Part shown: positions 18,692 through 27,281 of the stretch, one piece after another
How positions within the stretch are numbered: position 1 is the first letter of the stretch
Layout of the letters: every line of letters starts with the position of its first letter
Assembly: GCA_024699645.1 (NCBI GenBank)
Contig: JAILPE010000107.1
Span: 1 to 52,954, forward strand
Source of the DNA: Lachnospiraceae bacterium
Lineage (GTDB): Bacteria > Bacillota > Clostridia > Lachnospirales > Lachnospiraceae
Length of the DNA stretch: 52,954 nt
Reading direction: 5' to 3'
Notes under the pieces: generated by a model
What the model was told of the DNA's origin: nothing
Seen by the model: the letters and a program-made list of their open reading frames with translations, nothing else
The model's database searches: none
Translations under genes and position numbers: made by a program

Positions 18692-18696
18692 TACAC

Positions 18697-18728
18697 AAAA
18701 ACTGGTCGGGAATGAACCACTCCCGACC
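18697..18728 (-). terminator. Rho-independent terminator after frr
   Basis: On the minus strand GGTCGGGA pairs with TCCCGACC across a nine-base loop, followed by AGTTTTTG. It separates pyrH-frr from uppS; since only repeats lie between it and uppS, either it is leaky or a promoter is hidden in the repeats. Confidence 0.75.
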
Positions 18729-18749
18729 ACCTTTATTTACCGCGGGGCA

Positions 18750-19304
18750 TTATACCGTCATGATCTCTTTGCTCTTGCTCTCGATCATCTTGTCTATGTC
18801 TCCGATGTTCTTTTCAGTAACCTTATTGATATCTTCCTCGATCTGCTTTTGAACGTCTTCGGAGATTTCCGATGACTTTCCGAGTTTCTTGGCAAGATCG
18901 TTGGCATCACGTCTTATATTTCTGATCGCAACCTTTGCATCTTCGCCCTTTTTCTTAACGTCTTTAACAAGTTCCTTACGTCTGTCCTCGGTCAACTCGG
19001 GGAAAACAAGTCTGATCACCTTGCCGTCATTTGTGGGATTGATGCCGATCTCTGCCATGTTTATCGCCTTCTCGATCTCTTTGATCATCTTTGCCTCCCA
19101 CGGCTGGATCTGTATTATCCTTGCCTCGGGTACCGATACGTTTGCAACTGCGTTGATGGGTGAAGGAGTTCCGTAATAATCAACCTTGATCTTATCGATC
19201 AAATGGGGATTTGCACGGCCTGCTCTGACCGAAGCATATTCCTCGTTAAGCACATCAATTGTTTTCTTCATCTTTTCTTCGTAAACTTTAAATCTCTCAT
19301 CCAT
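18750..19304 (-). CDS. frr: Ribosome recycling factor
   Basis: 184 residues, standard length. With EF-G it splits post-termination ribosomes. Recognised by the N-terminal helix (VYEEKMKKTIDVLNEEYASV), the hallmark RAGRANPHLIDKIKVDYYG, PWEAKMIKEIEKAI and the C-terminal charged helix bundle. GGAGG lies before the ATG. It follows pyrH, the usual bacterial arrangement. Confidence 0.98.
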   Translation of the reverse strand: MDERFKVYEEKMKKTIDVLNEEYASVRAGRANPHLIDKIKVDYYGTPSPINAVANVSVPEARIIQIQPWEAKMIKEIEKAINMAEIGINPTNDGKVIRLVFPELTEDRRKELVKDVKKKGEDAKVAIRNIRRDANDLAKKLGKSSEISEDVQKQIEEDINKVTEKNIGDIDKMIESKSKEIMTV

Positions 19305-19390
19305 AATTAACCCTCCTCTGTGATCCGAATGATCTTTATATGATCTTTTGATCGGTTTTCCATAATTGATTTATCACTGCCGTATATAAG

Positions 19391-20098
19391 TCATTCGGCG
19401 GTTATCACTGTCCCGGTGTGTTCTCCCGATGCATTCCTGATGATCGAATTCTTTTCATCAAGAGCAAAGAGAACAAGCGGCATCGAATGCTCACTGCAAA
19501 GAACTGCCGATGCCTGATCTATCACTTTGAGACCCTTCGCAATAACCTCTTTGAGTGATATGCTGTCATATTTGACGGCTGATGGATCCACCTTGGGATC
19601 GGCCGAATATACACCATCGATCGTCTTTGCCATAAAGATCGCGTCACACCCAAGCTCGATAGCGCGTATAGCCGCAGGTGTATCTGTCGAAAAGAATGGG
19701 TGCCCCGTTCCTCCCGCAAAGAAAACAACCCGTCCGTTCTTCAGATCTTCCATGACATCATCTTTGTAAAAAAGCTTTGTCACATCGCCACACAAAAACG
19801 GCGTATAAACCTGTGTTGAAACTCCCAATCCCCGAAGTGTTTCGGACATATATATGCAGTTCATGACCGTTGCAAGCATGCCGATCTGGTCTGATCTGAG
19901 ACGGTCGATCCCGCCTCCGGTCCTGCCTCTCCAGAAGTTTCCGCCGCCTATAACGATCGCAACTTCTGTTCCGGACTCAACAACTGTTTTTATCTGCTGT
20001 GCAACCGCCCTGCATGTTCCGTCGTCAAAGCCGTTAGCTTTGTCTCCCGAAAGGGCTTCTCCGCTCAATTTTAGAAGTATTCTTTTATAACGTGCCAT
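19391..20098 (-). CDS. pyrH: UMP kinase
   Basis: 235 residues. Phosphorylates UMP to UDP; hexameric amino-acid-kinase fold. Motifs: RILLKLSGEAL, VAIVIGGGNFWRGR, ADQIGML-like DQIGMLATVMN, GTGHPFFSTDTPAAIRA and KTIDGVYSADPKVD. The ATG at 20098 has GGAG six bases upstream; an ATG four codons earlier is also in frame. In many bacteria rpsB-tsf precede pyrH-frr; here a bactofilin does. Confidence 0.98.
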   Translation of the reverse strand: MARYKRILLKLSGEALSGDKANGFDDGTCRAVAQQIKTVVESGTEVAIVIGGGNFWRGRTGGGIDRLRSDQIGMLATVMNCIYMSETLRGLGVSTQVYTPFLCGDVTKLFYKDDVMEDLKNGRVVFFAGGTGHPFFSTDTPAAIRAIELGCDAIFMAKTIDGVYSADPKVDPSAVKYDSISLKEVIAKGLKVIDQASAVLCSEHSMPLVLFALDEKNSIIRNASGEHTGTVITAE

Positions 20099-20133
20099 GT
20101 TTCTCTCCATCCCGTCAAATCATATGATGTTCA

Positions 20134-20979
20134 TTATTCAAAAATATCGTCGACACTGACGGATGAGTAGATAAGCGAGCAGAAGCCTTCAAGGATTGCT
20201 CCGTTATTCATCTGAACAGACTTGGCCTTGACATTACCTTTAATGATGGCTGTCGAATCAATAACGATGGGTCCTTGTATATCAAGCTCACCCTTAACGG
20301 CACCGGCAACAACCGCTGAACCTGCCTTTATATCTCCTACAACTACCGTACCGAGACCTATCTTAACGGCTCCTTCACTGTCGATGTTACCGTTGAGTCT
20401 CTTAGCGCTCACAAATACATCCGATGCTGTCGAATTACCGGCCACATTACCTGAGATCGTAAGTTTGCCGACGCATTCGATGTCGCCGTTGATCGTTCCC
20501 ATAACATCAAGTGAACAATCGGAAATGATCGATCCGTTGATCGTTGTTCCCTTTGTTATCACGGTTACTTGGTCGTCATTTGCCGCGCTTCTGGTAGCAG
20601 CGGGTGCCTTTGGTGCGCTCTCATCAAGTTTTTTGAACTGATCTGCAGGAGCAGCAACAGGCTCTTCCTTTGTCTCTTCCTGAAGAGCAACAGGCTCTTC
20701 GGGAACTGCCTCGCTCACATCATCGACCTTTGTATCCGAAAATATATCGTCCGAAAAAATATCATCGACCGATGTCTCTTTTTTTGCAGGCTCTTCCTCT
20801 TTGGTTTCAGCATCTTCCACATCATACTTTTCGTCCACAACGGCTATATCGTCACCGTCACTGTTCCCATCAAAAAGACTCTGTAACAAAGATGCGTCCA
20901 CATCCTCATCTGCAGTAACATTTACAAGATCGTCCGCACTGTTGTCGACCTCTCCGTTGATATCTTTGAAAAAACCCAT
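20134..20979 (-). CDS. Bactofilin-domain protein with acidic N-terminal tail
   Basis: 281 residues. The first ~140 are acidic and disordered (Asp/Glu/Ala/Pro-rich, with VDDIFSDDIFSD). Residues ~140-265 are a bactofilin (polymer-forming cytoskeletal) right-handed beta-helix: TVITKGTTINGSI, LDVMGTINGDIECVGKL, VKIGLGTVVVGDIKAG, AVVAGAVKGELDIQG. Bactofilins self-assemble into filaments that position wall enzymes or other factors. The C-terminus ends SVSVDDIFE, repeating the VDDIF motif of the tail. It opens the pyrH-frr cluster behind its own promoter, with AGAGGAGG before the ATG. Confidence 0.85.
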   Translation of the reverse strand: MGFFKDINGEVDNSADDLVNVTADEDVDASLLQSLFDGNSDGDDIAVVDEKYDVEDAETKEEEPAKKETSVDDIFSDDIFSDTKVDDVSEAVPEEPVALQEETKEEPVAAPADQFKKLDESAPKAPAATRSAANDDQVTVITKGTTINGSIISDCSLDVMGTINGDIECVGKLTISGNVAGNSTASDVFVSAKRLNGNIDSEGAVKIGLGTVVVGDIKAGSAVVAGAVKGELDIQGPIVIDSTAIIKGNVKAKSVQMNNGAILEGFCSLIYSSVSVDDIFE

Positions 20980-21021
20980 ATTTGCCTCCTCTTACACAAT
21001 AATTCAATGTAAACAACAATC

Positions 21022-21050
21022 ATTATATTATATCCTCAAAAAAAAGTCAT
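21022..21050 (-). promoter_or_regulatory. Promoter of the bactofilin-pyrH-frr cluster
   Basis: ATGACT (21045-21050), 17 bp, perfect TATAAT (21022-21027), about 40 bp ahead of the bactofilin ATG and just after the preceding operon's terminator. Confidence 0.75.
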
Positions 21051-21061
21051 CCTTTTATTCT

Positions 21062-21101
21062 CAAAAAAACCCTCCTTCCCGATCGATCCGGCAAGGAGGG
21101 T
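21062..21101 (-). terminator. Terminator of the SPFH/zinc-ribbon/TPM operon
   Basis: ACCCTCCTT (21093-21101 on the complement) pairs with AAGGAGGGT, loop of 15 bases, then a run of seven T and GAG on the minus strand. Confidence 0.9.
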
Positions 21102-21144
21102 CTGTGTCTGTCTTTAAGCTGTGACTTTTATCTTAATCTATGGA

Positions 21145-22038
21145 TCAATAATGTCCGCCACCGCCCGAGAATGATCTTCCGCCCGAAGAGTGATGTGAAC
21201 CGCCTCCCGACGACGAAGAAGACTCTCTCTTGACTCTCGTTACTGTCTTATACAGGAAGAAATCACGGGAATTTTTCAAATTAAACGATCCCGGTACAAT
21301 ATAATCCGAAGCTTCTGTCTTAACAGCAACACTCTTAAGCTGGCTCTTCATCGAACCGACTCTTATCAATCCGATCACAAGGCCTATAACGATCCATACA
21401 ACTATCCTGAGTCCCCAGTCAAACAGTCTTTGAGGATGCTTGCCGTTAACATAAGCATTTCCTGTTCTGTAACCTTCGAAATGGATCTCCGCCTGCTCAA
21501 TAAACTCATCCACAGCCGTTGTATACAGATCATCTGAGAGCGATGATTTGATCTGGTCAAAAATATAATCCGTCGAAGAATGATCTATCGCATTTTCAAG
21601 TATTCCGGTAGACTCGATAGCCCATGTTCTATCCTCATCACAGAGCATAAAGATAAGTCCGTCATCGGACAGATTACCTTCATGGTAATAATCCTCCCAC
21701 GCGTAGAAATCACAGGCAAACTGCTGCGTTCTCCATACCTCATCACGATCTGTATAGGACGAATCATAGTCACTCGGGCGTTTCGAGCAAAATGCCACGA
21801 TCACGTCAACACCGTATTTGTCGCTCAGATTACGAAGTTTCTCTTCTATTTCGGATTCGTTGCCGTCATATATGAGACCCGCTTCATCATAAAATCTCCT
21901 GATGTCGGTAGAACCGCTTCCGATCTTGTAATTCACATTTCCGGTATCGTCTGCCTGTGCGCTTACGCCGTATCCTGCTGTGCTCACCACAACTGTGCAA
22001 AGAACGGCAAGTAAAAATGTTCTGATAAGTTTTTTCAT
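21145..22038 (-). CDS. TPM-domain membrane protein, YdjH/YgcG-like
   Basis: 297 residues. Signal peptide (MKKLIRTFLLAVLCTVVV... ending near SAQA), then a TPM/YgcG domain with RFYDEAGLIYDGNESEIEEKL, YGVDVIVAF, DDGLIFMLCDEDRTWAIE; a membrane helix near residue 215 (IVVWIVIGLVIGLI); and a Gly/Ser/His-rich tail (SGGGSHHSSGGRSFSGGGGHY) typical of the family. The ATG at 22038 is preceded by GGAGGGAGG. With the two genes upstream it matches the Bacillus YdjG-YdjH-YdjI set, linked there to PspA and envelope stress. No pspA gene is present here. Confidence 0.85.
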   Translation of the reverse strand: MKKLIRTFLLAVLCTVVVSTAGYGVSAQADDTGNVNYKIGSGSTDIRRFYDEAGLIYDGNESEIEEKLRNLSDKYGVDVIVAFCSKRPSDYDSSYTDRDEVWRTQQFACDFYAWEDYYHEGNLSDDGLIFMLCDEDRTWAIESTGILENAIDHSSTDYIFDQIKSSLSDDLYTTAVDEFIEQAEIHFEGYRTGNAYVNGKHPQRLFDWGLRIVVWIVIGLVIGLIRVGSMKSQLKSVAVKTEASDYIVPGSFNLKNSRDFFLYKTVTRVKRESSSSSGGGSHHSSGGRSFSGGGGHY

Positions 22039-22054
22039 TTTCTTGTCCTCCCTC

Positions 22055-23149
22055 CTACAGTATCCCGAGCAAATGAAGTACGAACCAGCCAATACCGCTG
22101 GCAACCGTACCTATCAACACAGTGCTCCACAGATATTTTCTGTACAGCCCCTTATCGCAAGGCAGATTTCCGACAAACTTACCTGTCTGTCCGTTCATAG
22201 CGAAAACATACTTTTCTCCGTTCCATGTTGTATTAAGTATCCACAGCGGAAGAAGTGCATAACGTGTTCTTCCCTTACTCAGACGAATATTATTGGCCTC
22301 CGTAGTAAGGGTTGTGTATTCTGATGCCGTTGCCCTAAAAGCCGCTTCCGTGCTGTTACGGACACGAGTATTGGCACGTTCTACCGATTCCTCGGGAGAA
22401 ACATCGTATTTATCGGCGCAATAACCGGCGAGATATGCGGACTGGAATTCCACACCCTGGTTTACATCAAAAGGTTCAACAGAATCCATGAGCGCATCAT
22501 CCATTTTTTCCGAACCGTCCACAGGGATATTGGCAAATGACATGCTTCCCGAGCGAAGAACCCTGTAGTAATTTGTCTCGGTAACATCGTATGAACCCGA
22601 TGAATAATGACGGACCTTGGTTCCTTTAAATATCATGTTCGCATCGGCATCCGAATCAAAGATCCAGAAAGGCACATAAACTCCTTTGATCTCATCGATA
22701 TGATTCTGTTCTTTAAATACCGGAGGCAAAAGCTTTTTGCCTTGAAGATGCTGATTAAAAGCTTGTTTCGCAGCTTTTTTGTCAAGCTTGAAGGGAATAA
22801 CGAAATCAGGCTTAAGACCTCCCACAAAGCCGGCCGTCATAACGATCGGATTTCCGCAGAACGGGCATGACGATGCCGTTGTGGTCGAATCAAAAGTAAT
22901 CTTGGCTCCGCATGATTTACATTCATAACTGACCATACCCGACGCGTCGGCATCGCTCCATTCGGAACCTGCCTTTGTGTCCCACGAAAGATCGTCATTG
23001 ACTGTATCTTCAGAAATGGCTTCATCCATTTCCTTAAGAGTCTCCATCTCAAATTCGGTATCGCAATAGGGACATTTCATTTTTCCAACATTACTGTTGT
23101 ACTCTATCGCACCCGAACAGCATGGACACTTATATTCAAGTAATGCCAT
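22055..23149 (-). CDS. Double zinc-ribbon membrane protein, YdjG-like
   Basis: 364 residues. Two N-terminal zinc ribbons (CPCCSG...CPYCDTEF at ~9-32; CKSCGAK...CPFCGNPI at ~76-100), then a domain of unknown function (VIPFKLDKKAAKQAF, GVYVPFWIFDSDADANMIFKG, LLPLWILNTTWNGEKYVFAMNGQTG), and one C-terminal membrane helix (VLIGTVASGIGWFVLHLL). Related proteins are labelled TFIIB-type zinc-ribbon proteins; they are not transcription factors as far as the sequence shows. Lies between the SPFH and TPM genes; AGGAG precedes the ATG. Confidence 0.8.
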   Translation of the reverse strand: MALLEYKCPCCSGAIEYNSNVGKMKCPYCDTEFEMETLKEMDEAISEDTVNDDLSWDTKAGSEWSDADASGMVSYECKSCGAKITFDSTTTASSCPFCGNPIVMTAGFVGGLKPDFVIPFKLDKKAAKQAFNQHLQGKKLLPPVFKEQNHIDEIKGVYVPFWIFDSDADANMIFKGTKVRHYSSGSYDVTETNYYRVLRSGSMSFANIPVDGSEKMDDALMDSVEPFDVNQGVEFQSAYLAGYCADKYDVSPEESVERANTRVRNSTEAAFRATASEYTTLTTEANNIRLSKGRTRYALLPLWILNTTWNGEKYVFAMNGQTGKFVGNLPCDKGLYRKYLWSTVLIGTVASGIGWFVLHLLGIL

Positions 23150-23239
23150 TTTTTCTCCTCTTCCTATACGCCAAAGCCCCCCAAATATTCACGCAGAACA
23201 CTCAGGGTGCTTTCGGCATTATTCTTTATCAGCCATATG

Positions 23240-24439
23240 TCAATGTCTCGGTGAACCGCAATTGCTGCAGAACTTTCCGGTATTGACGGTTCCGCACTGA
23301 CATGTCCATGATCCTGTAGCGGGTGCGGGAGCCGGTGAACCGCAATTACTGCAGAACTTTCCGGTATTGACAGTTCCGCACTGACATGTCCATGATCCTG
23401 CAGCGGGCGCAGCCTGCTGCTGTTGCTGTTGCTGCTGACCCATTGCAAAAAGATTCTGAGCGCTTACTCCGCCTGCCTGCTGAGCCATACCCATGCCCAT
23501 AAAGCCTGTCATTGCGCCTGCCGAATTCTTTGCTGCGTCCTGCATTGCCTGACTCTGTGCTCCGACAAGTGTTGCGGCAGCCATGGTAGGATCGCGGTAG
23601 ATCGCATTTCTCTGTGCCTGACGGATAAGTTCCTCGTCGTCGGGATCCGCATTGATGGAATTGATATTAAATGTATGAAGTGTGATACCACGGTTCTGTG
23701 TCCACTTCTCAACAAGTACTTCACGAAGAGCCTTCTCAAGTTCAAGAGTATGTCCTGCTATTGAACTGTAACGTATTCCCTGATCGGAGATCTTGCTGAA
23801 TGCGGGCTGAAGAGCTGCAAGAAGCTCACTCTTAAGCTGTGCATCGATTTCGGAACGATCATAGGTATTTGAAACGTTTCCGCATACATTGGTATAGAAA
23901 AGGAGCGGATCTGTTATCTTGTAAGAATAGATAGCGTTACATCTCATTCTTATGTCGATATCAAGGCCGATATTTTTATCAACTACTCTGAAAGGAACAG
24001 GGCTGGGAGTTCCAACCTTATTGTCGATGATCTCCTTGGTATTGAAGTAGTAAACTCTCTGATCCTTGCCGGTATCTCCGCCGTACGTGAAACGCTTACC
24101 GAATGTCTTAAAAGATTCGATAATGCTCTTTCCGAAACTTCCGGCAAAAATACTGGGTTCTGAGGATGTATCATATGTAAACTCGCCGGGTTCTGCGCAG
24201 AACTCAACTACCTTACCCTGATCAACTATGATCATGCACTGTCCGTCTGCTACGCAAATACCGCTGCCGTTAGAAATGATGTTATCGCTTCCCTTTGTGT
24301 TCGAAGAACGGGAACCGATCATCTTCTGTCCCTTAACAACAAGGATATCCTTGTCAATTGCCTCACAATAAAAAAATTCTTTCCACTGATCGGCGAGAAC
24401 GCCACCTGCTGCTCCGAGAGCTGCTTTGATAAGTCCCAT
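23240..24439 (-). CDS. SPFH-domain (virion-core-like) protein, YdjI-like, with duplicated zinc ribbon
   Basis: 399 residues. Residues ~1-300 are an SPFH/band-7-like domain of the YdjI type: WKEFFYCEAIDKDILVVKGQKM, IVDQGKVVEFCAEPGEFTYD, RMRCNAIYSYKITDPLLFY, RGITLHTFNINSINADPDDEELI. A Gln/Ala/Met-rich linker follows, then two nearly identical C-terminal zinc ribbons (WTCQCGTVNTGKFCSNCGSP). In Bacillus, YdjI is a membrane-microdomain protein that works with YdjG/H and PspA under envelope stress. First gene of the three-gene operon. Confidence 0.87.
   Translation of the reverse strand: MGLIKAALGAAGGVLADQWKEFFYCEAIDKDILVVKGQKMIGSRSSNTKGSDNIISNGSGICVADGQCMIIVDQGKVVEFCAEPGEFTYDTSSEPSIFAGSFGKSIIESFKTFGKRFTYGGDTGKDQRVYYFNTKEIIDNKVGTPSPVPFRVVDKNIGLDIDIRMRCNAIYSYKITDPLLFYTNVCGNVSNTYDRSEIDAQLKSELLAALQPAFSKISDQGIRYSSIAGHTLELEKALREVLVEKWTQNRGITLHTFNINSINADPDDEELIRQAQRNAIYRDPTMAAATLVGAQSQAMQDAAKNSAGAMTGFMGMGMAQQAGGVSAQNLFAMGQQQQQQQQAAPAAGSWTCQCGTVNTGKFCSNCGSPAPAPATGSWTCQCGTVNTGKFCSNCGSPRH
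23250..23417. repeat. 84-bp in-frame duplication in the SPFH gene
   Basis: Two copies starting at 23250 and 23334 differ at only a few positions and each encode one 28-residue zinc ribbon plus linker, indicating a recent duplication. Confidence 0.95.
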
Positions 24440-24607
24440 TTGTAAACTCCTTTCAATATGTCCTTTGAGGATTTGCCGATTCTTTCGGCGTCGACATTAA
24501 TTATAAGTTTTTTCTCTTCGTTCCGCAACATAAACATGGCGTCATGGACAGGTAATAAACCGCTATTTAATCTGTATTACCCGGTTATAAGTCGCCTGCA
24601 CAGCATC

Positions 24608-24636
24608 TATATACTCCAAGTCCGCATTATTAACAA
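24608..24636 (-). promoter_or_regulatory. Candidate promoter of the SPFH operon
   Basis: TTGTTA (24631-24636), 17 bp, TATATA (24608-24613), about 170 bp before the SPFH start. The intervening leader has no convincing gene, although short open frames occur. Confidence 0.4.
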
Positions 24637-24687
24637 CTTTTTCGATCAGAGGATCATATGTCCGAAACGGTAAAGAGATCGCAGATA

Positions 24688-24716
24688 TTGAAAAGAGGAA
24701 TTATTTATTGTAGAAT
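24688..24716 (+). promoter_or_regulatory. Promoter of the HTH gene
   Basis: TTGAAA (24688-24693), 17 bp, TAGAAT (24711-24716). The transcript would carry a 115-base A+T-rich leader before the ATG at 24835. Confidence 0.75.
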
Positions 24717-24834
24717 ATGTTGGGTTCGTAAAAAATGTTTTTTTCAGCAAAATAAGCACTTTTATTTTTGTCAATGCAAAACATTATATAACCTACCGCC
24801 ATAACGGCTCATTACACAAGGAGAAATCGTTACC

Positions 24835-25353
24835 ATGGGAAAAAGATCTATACGTGAAAACAAAAACATTTACCAGACAAGTCGTGAGGCTATGGAGCTT
24901 ACAAGAGAAAAGGCATCGGAACTGATGGTCTTTTTATCCGCTGACAGGATTGAAAAGATCGAAAGCGAAAAATCACTGCCTCATCCCGATGAGATACTTG
25001 CCATGGCAGAAGCGTACAAAGCGCCGGCTCTGTGCAATTACTTCTGCTCTCATGAATGCCCGATAGGCAGAAAGAACGTCCCTGAGATCAGACTCAAAGA
25101 CCTCTCGCAGATCGTTCTTGAGATAATCTCTTCTCTTAACCATTTCGACAAAGAAAAAGATAAGCTTATAAACATTTCCGTGGACGGAGAGATCACAGAG
25201 GAAGAATACGAAGAATTTGCTCTCATCGAGAAGCATCTTGACGACATTTCTCTTGCAGTACGCTCGTTAAGGCTCTGGGTAGATCAGACGATCGCCAACG
25301 GACATATCGACAAGGACCAGCTTGAAGAAGCCAGAGAACGTGTAAACAGCTGA
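24835..25353 (+). CDS. XRE-like HTH-domain protein
   Basis: 172 residues. The first ~65 residues read as a helix-turn-helix of the XRE type (NIYQTSREAMELTREKASELM, then SADRIEKIESEKSLPHPDEI) followed by a Cys-containing segment NYFCSHECPIG. The C-terminal half is helical (IVLEIISSLNHFDKEKDKL, EYEEFALIEKHLDDISLAVRSLRLWVDQ) and probably dimerises. Similar proteins are common in Lachnospiraceae with no assigned target. It is a single-gene unit between its own promoter and terminator, with AAGGAG before the ATG. Whether it controls the divergent SPFH operon is untested. Confidence 0.75.
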   Translation: MGKRSIRENKNIYQTSREAMELTREKASELMVFLSADRIEKIESEKSLPHPDEILAMAEAYKAPALCNYFCSHECPIGRKNVPEIRLKDLSQIVLEIISSLNHFDKEKDKLINISVDGEITEEEYEEFALIEKHLDDISLAVRSLRLWVDQTIANGHIDKDQLEEARERVNS

Positions 25354-25387
25354 TCGTATTAGTAATACATATATATCGCAACAAGTG

Positions 25388-25420
25388 AACCCCGGCATTC
25401 TACGCCGGGGTTCTTTGGTT
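25388..25420 (+). terminator. Terminator of the HTH gene
   Basis: AACCCCGGC pairs with GCCGGGGTT across a seven-base loop, followed by TCTTTGGTTTTC. It is also the only hairpin after the convergent DUF6472-like gene, but there is no T tract on the minus strand. Confidence 0.8.
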
Positions 25421-25421
25421 T

Positions 25422-25631
25422 TCATATCTGTTTTTTAACGATCGTATACTCATTTCCCGCACGATAGTACGGACAACCGGATCGTGAATCACCCGCCATG
25501 CGGGCATAATCATCTTCGTCGATAAAACTTTCGACGCAGTAATACTCACCGTATTCGTCATCATATTCATAATACATACATCCGTCACACGTCGGGTGCA
25601 CCGTTCTGCCGTCCTTCTTTTTACCGTCCAT
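25422..25631 (-). CDS. Small Cys-rich protein, DUF6472-like
   Basis: 69 residues, acidic and Tyr-rich, with four Cys in a pattern like DUF6472: CDGCMYYEYDDEYGEYYC, DEDDYARM and CPYYRAGNEYTIVKKQI. The spacing suggests a zinc or iron site. Such genes are frequent in Lachnospiraceae; the function is unknown. It ends its operon, eight bases after the PAP2 gene. Confidence 0.75.
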   Translation of the reverse strand: MDGKKKDGRTVHPTCDGCMYYEYDDEYGEYYCVESFIDEDDYARMAGDSRSGCPYYRAGNEYTIVKKQI

Positions 25632-25639
25632 AGCGTTAC

Positions 25640-26296
25640 CTACTTATTCTCATACAAAAGATTTGCGCCTATATAAACACATACAAGCGCCAAGCTGTAA
25701 AAAACTCCGCCGATCATATCCGTAAGCCAGTGTACTCCCGAGAAAAGCCTGCATATAACGACCACAACCGCAAGAAATGCCAAAACCGATGTGATGATAA
25801 ATGCGATCTTTTTGTCTTTTATTATCCTTCCCACAGAAAAAATGGCAGGAATAAGTATACAGACAGCCAAAAGCGTATGCGAAGAAGGAAATGAAGATTC
25901 GAGCGTGCCGTCCGATTCAAGGATCGGTCTGTAATTGATCGGCATCTTATCAAACAGTATGTAAAGGATCATAACGACAACGAACAATACTCCCATACTG
26001 AGAATACAATAATCCACTTTAAAAATGTTTTTTCTTTTTACGAGCTCATATGCCCCAAGTGCGACAAATGCAAGAGCAACGATAATGGCCGGATAACCGC
26101 ATACTTCCGAAATAACATACAACACCTTGTTGATCCCGAACGCATCGGCAAAGGCACTGTTAAGTCCCGCTAACCCTACTGACGAACCGTTGGGTCCTAT
26201 CGGTCTTACATCTATTGTGGCTACCATGACGGTAAACAGGATCGCAGCCGCCATAAGTCCGATCCCTATTATTGTAAATTTCTTCCCCAGTCTCAT
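25640..26296 (-). CDS. PAP2-family membrane phosphatase
   Basis: 218 residues with about six membrane helices. The PAP2 acid-phosphatase signatures are FPSSHTLLAV (motif 2, with PSSH in place of PSGH) and SGVHWLTDMIGG (motif 3, nucleophilic His). The first motif is degenerate (NYRPILESDGTLESS). Probably dephosphorylates a lipid phosphate such as phosphatidylglycerol phosphate or undecaprenyl diphosphate. The ATG at 26296 has AGGTGA upstream and is preferred over a GTG three codons earlier. Confidence 0.85.
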   Translation of the reverse strand: MRLGKKFTIIGIGLMAAAILFTVMVATIDVRPIGPNGSSVGLAGLNSAFADAFGINKVLYVISEVCGYPAIIVALAFVALGAYELVKRKNIFKVDYCILSMGVLFVVVMILYILFDKMPINYRPILESDGTLESSFPSSHTLLAVCILIPAIFSVGRIIKDKKIAFIITSVLAFLAVVVVICRLFSGVHWLTDMIGGVFYSLALVCVYIGANLLYENK

Positions 26297-26317
26297 ATTT
26301 CTCACCTGTACTTCCTT

Positions 26318-27265
26318 TCACACAAGTTCGGGCTCATACCCATCTTCATACAGCATATGCAGCATCCCGCCGAATATGTCATATCCAAGCTTCGTATACA
26401 GACCGACAGCATAATTGTTCACGCCGTATACAAACAACGATGCCTCCCTGTACCCTTTAGCCGAAAGATATCCGCATACATACCTCAAAAGCCTCTCGGT
26501 GATCCCTCTTCTGCGATATTTTTTTATACAGAAGATGTTTTCTGTTGAGACCCGGTCCTTGCTGTTTTCCCAAACAGAAACGGCTGCAACGACTTTTCCC
26601 CGTGCTCTTGCCAAAAACTGAATACCGTTTTGCTTAACCATCCTGTATTTGAGCTCGTTCTCACTGTCGGGCACACCGAAAGCGCTTCCGTTGGCTTCAA
26701 AATAACCGTCGAGCCCGCTGACAACACCGTCCTTCGAAGCCTTTATCATCTCTACATCTATTTTTTCTTCTTTTCCGCTCGGATCGGTTATCACAAAACT
26801 GTAACTGCCTTCAGAAATGACCGGAGTCACTTCCGTAAGATCACGCCTCATTCTGTACATAAAATTATCGGCTCTGAATCCGAAAGTGGAAAGGAATGAC
26901 ATATAATCGTTAGAGGATGCCGAGCAAAACGTGCGAAGTATTATTCTCCTGTTTTTTTCGGAACGGCATATCATGCGATAATCGTCAATAAGCGTATCGA
27001 TCAATAACGCATATATCTCCACGGTCTCATCACCTTCGACAGCCGCATACTCCATATCAATATAACCTTTTCGGTGCGAATCGGCATATCTGTACGAGGA
27101 TGTGGCGATCAGGAAACCGACTCCAACGGGTTCGCCGTTTTCTTCCGCAACGCATATGCTCTCCGCGATAACATCGCCGTGGTAATTAATCTCATTCCAT
27201 AATCCATTGAAAAGTTTTTCGATCTTGTTCGAATACTTTTCATCGTATCTGCTTATTTTGATCAA
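26318..27265 (-). CDS. GNAT-family N-acetyltransferase
   Basis: About 316 residues. The C-terminal GNAT domain shows the acetyl-CoA loop in FCIKKYRRRGITERLLRYV, with FVYGVNNYAVGLYTKLGYDIFGGMLHMLYE. The N-terminal half (ICVAEENGEPVGVGFLIAT, YIDMEYAAVEGDETVEIYALLIDTLI) looks like a second, degenerate GNAT fold. The substrate cannot be told. The start is uncertain: a TTG at 27265 has GAAAGG upstream; another TTG at 27295 overlaps the preceding gene. Confidence 0.75.
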   Translation of the reverse strand: MIKISRYDEKYSNKIEKLFNGLWNEINYHGDVIAESICVAEENGEPVGVGFLIATSSYRYADSHRKGYIDMEYAAVEGDETVEIYALLIDTLIDDYRMICRSEKNRRIILRTFCSASSNDYMSFLSTFGFRADNFMYRMRRDLTEVTPVISEGSYSFVITDPSGKEEKIDVEMIKASKDGVVSGLDGYFEANGSAFGVPDSENELKYRMVKQNGIQFLARARGKVVAAVSVWENSKDRVSTENIFCIKKYRRRGITERLLRYVCGYLSAKGYREASLFVYGVNNYAVGLYTKLGYDIFGGMLHMLYEDGYEPELV

Positions 27266-27281
27266 TTTTGAAGCCTTTCTC

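Noticed and set aside
18551-18730. N-terminal extension of UppS
   Set aside because: The extra residues come from the 33-bp repeats and the terminator region; a TTG with a strong ribosome site gives the normal family length.
24319-24537. 72-residue minus-strand ORF overlapping the SPFH start
   Set aside because: It runs out of frame into the SPFH gene and has no ribosome site; only its first ~35 residues look protein-like.
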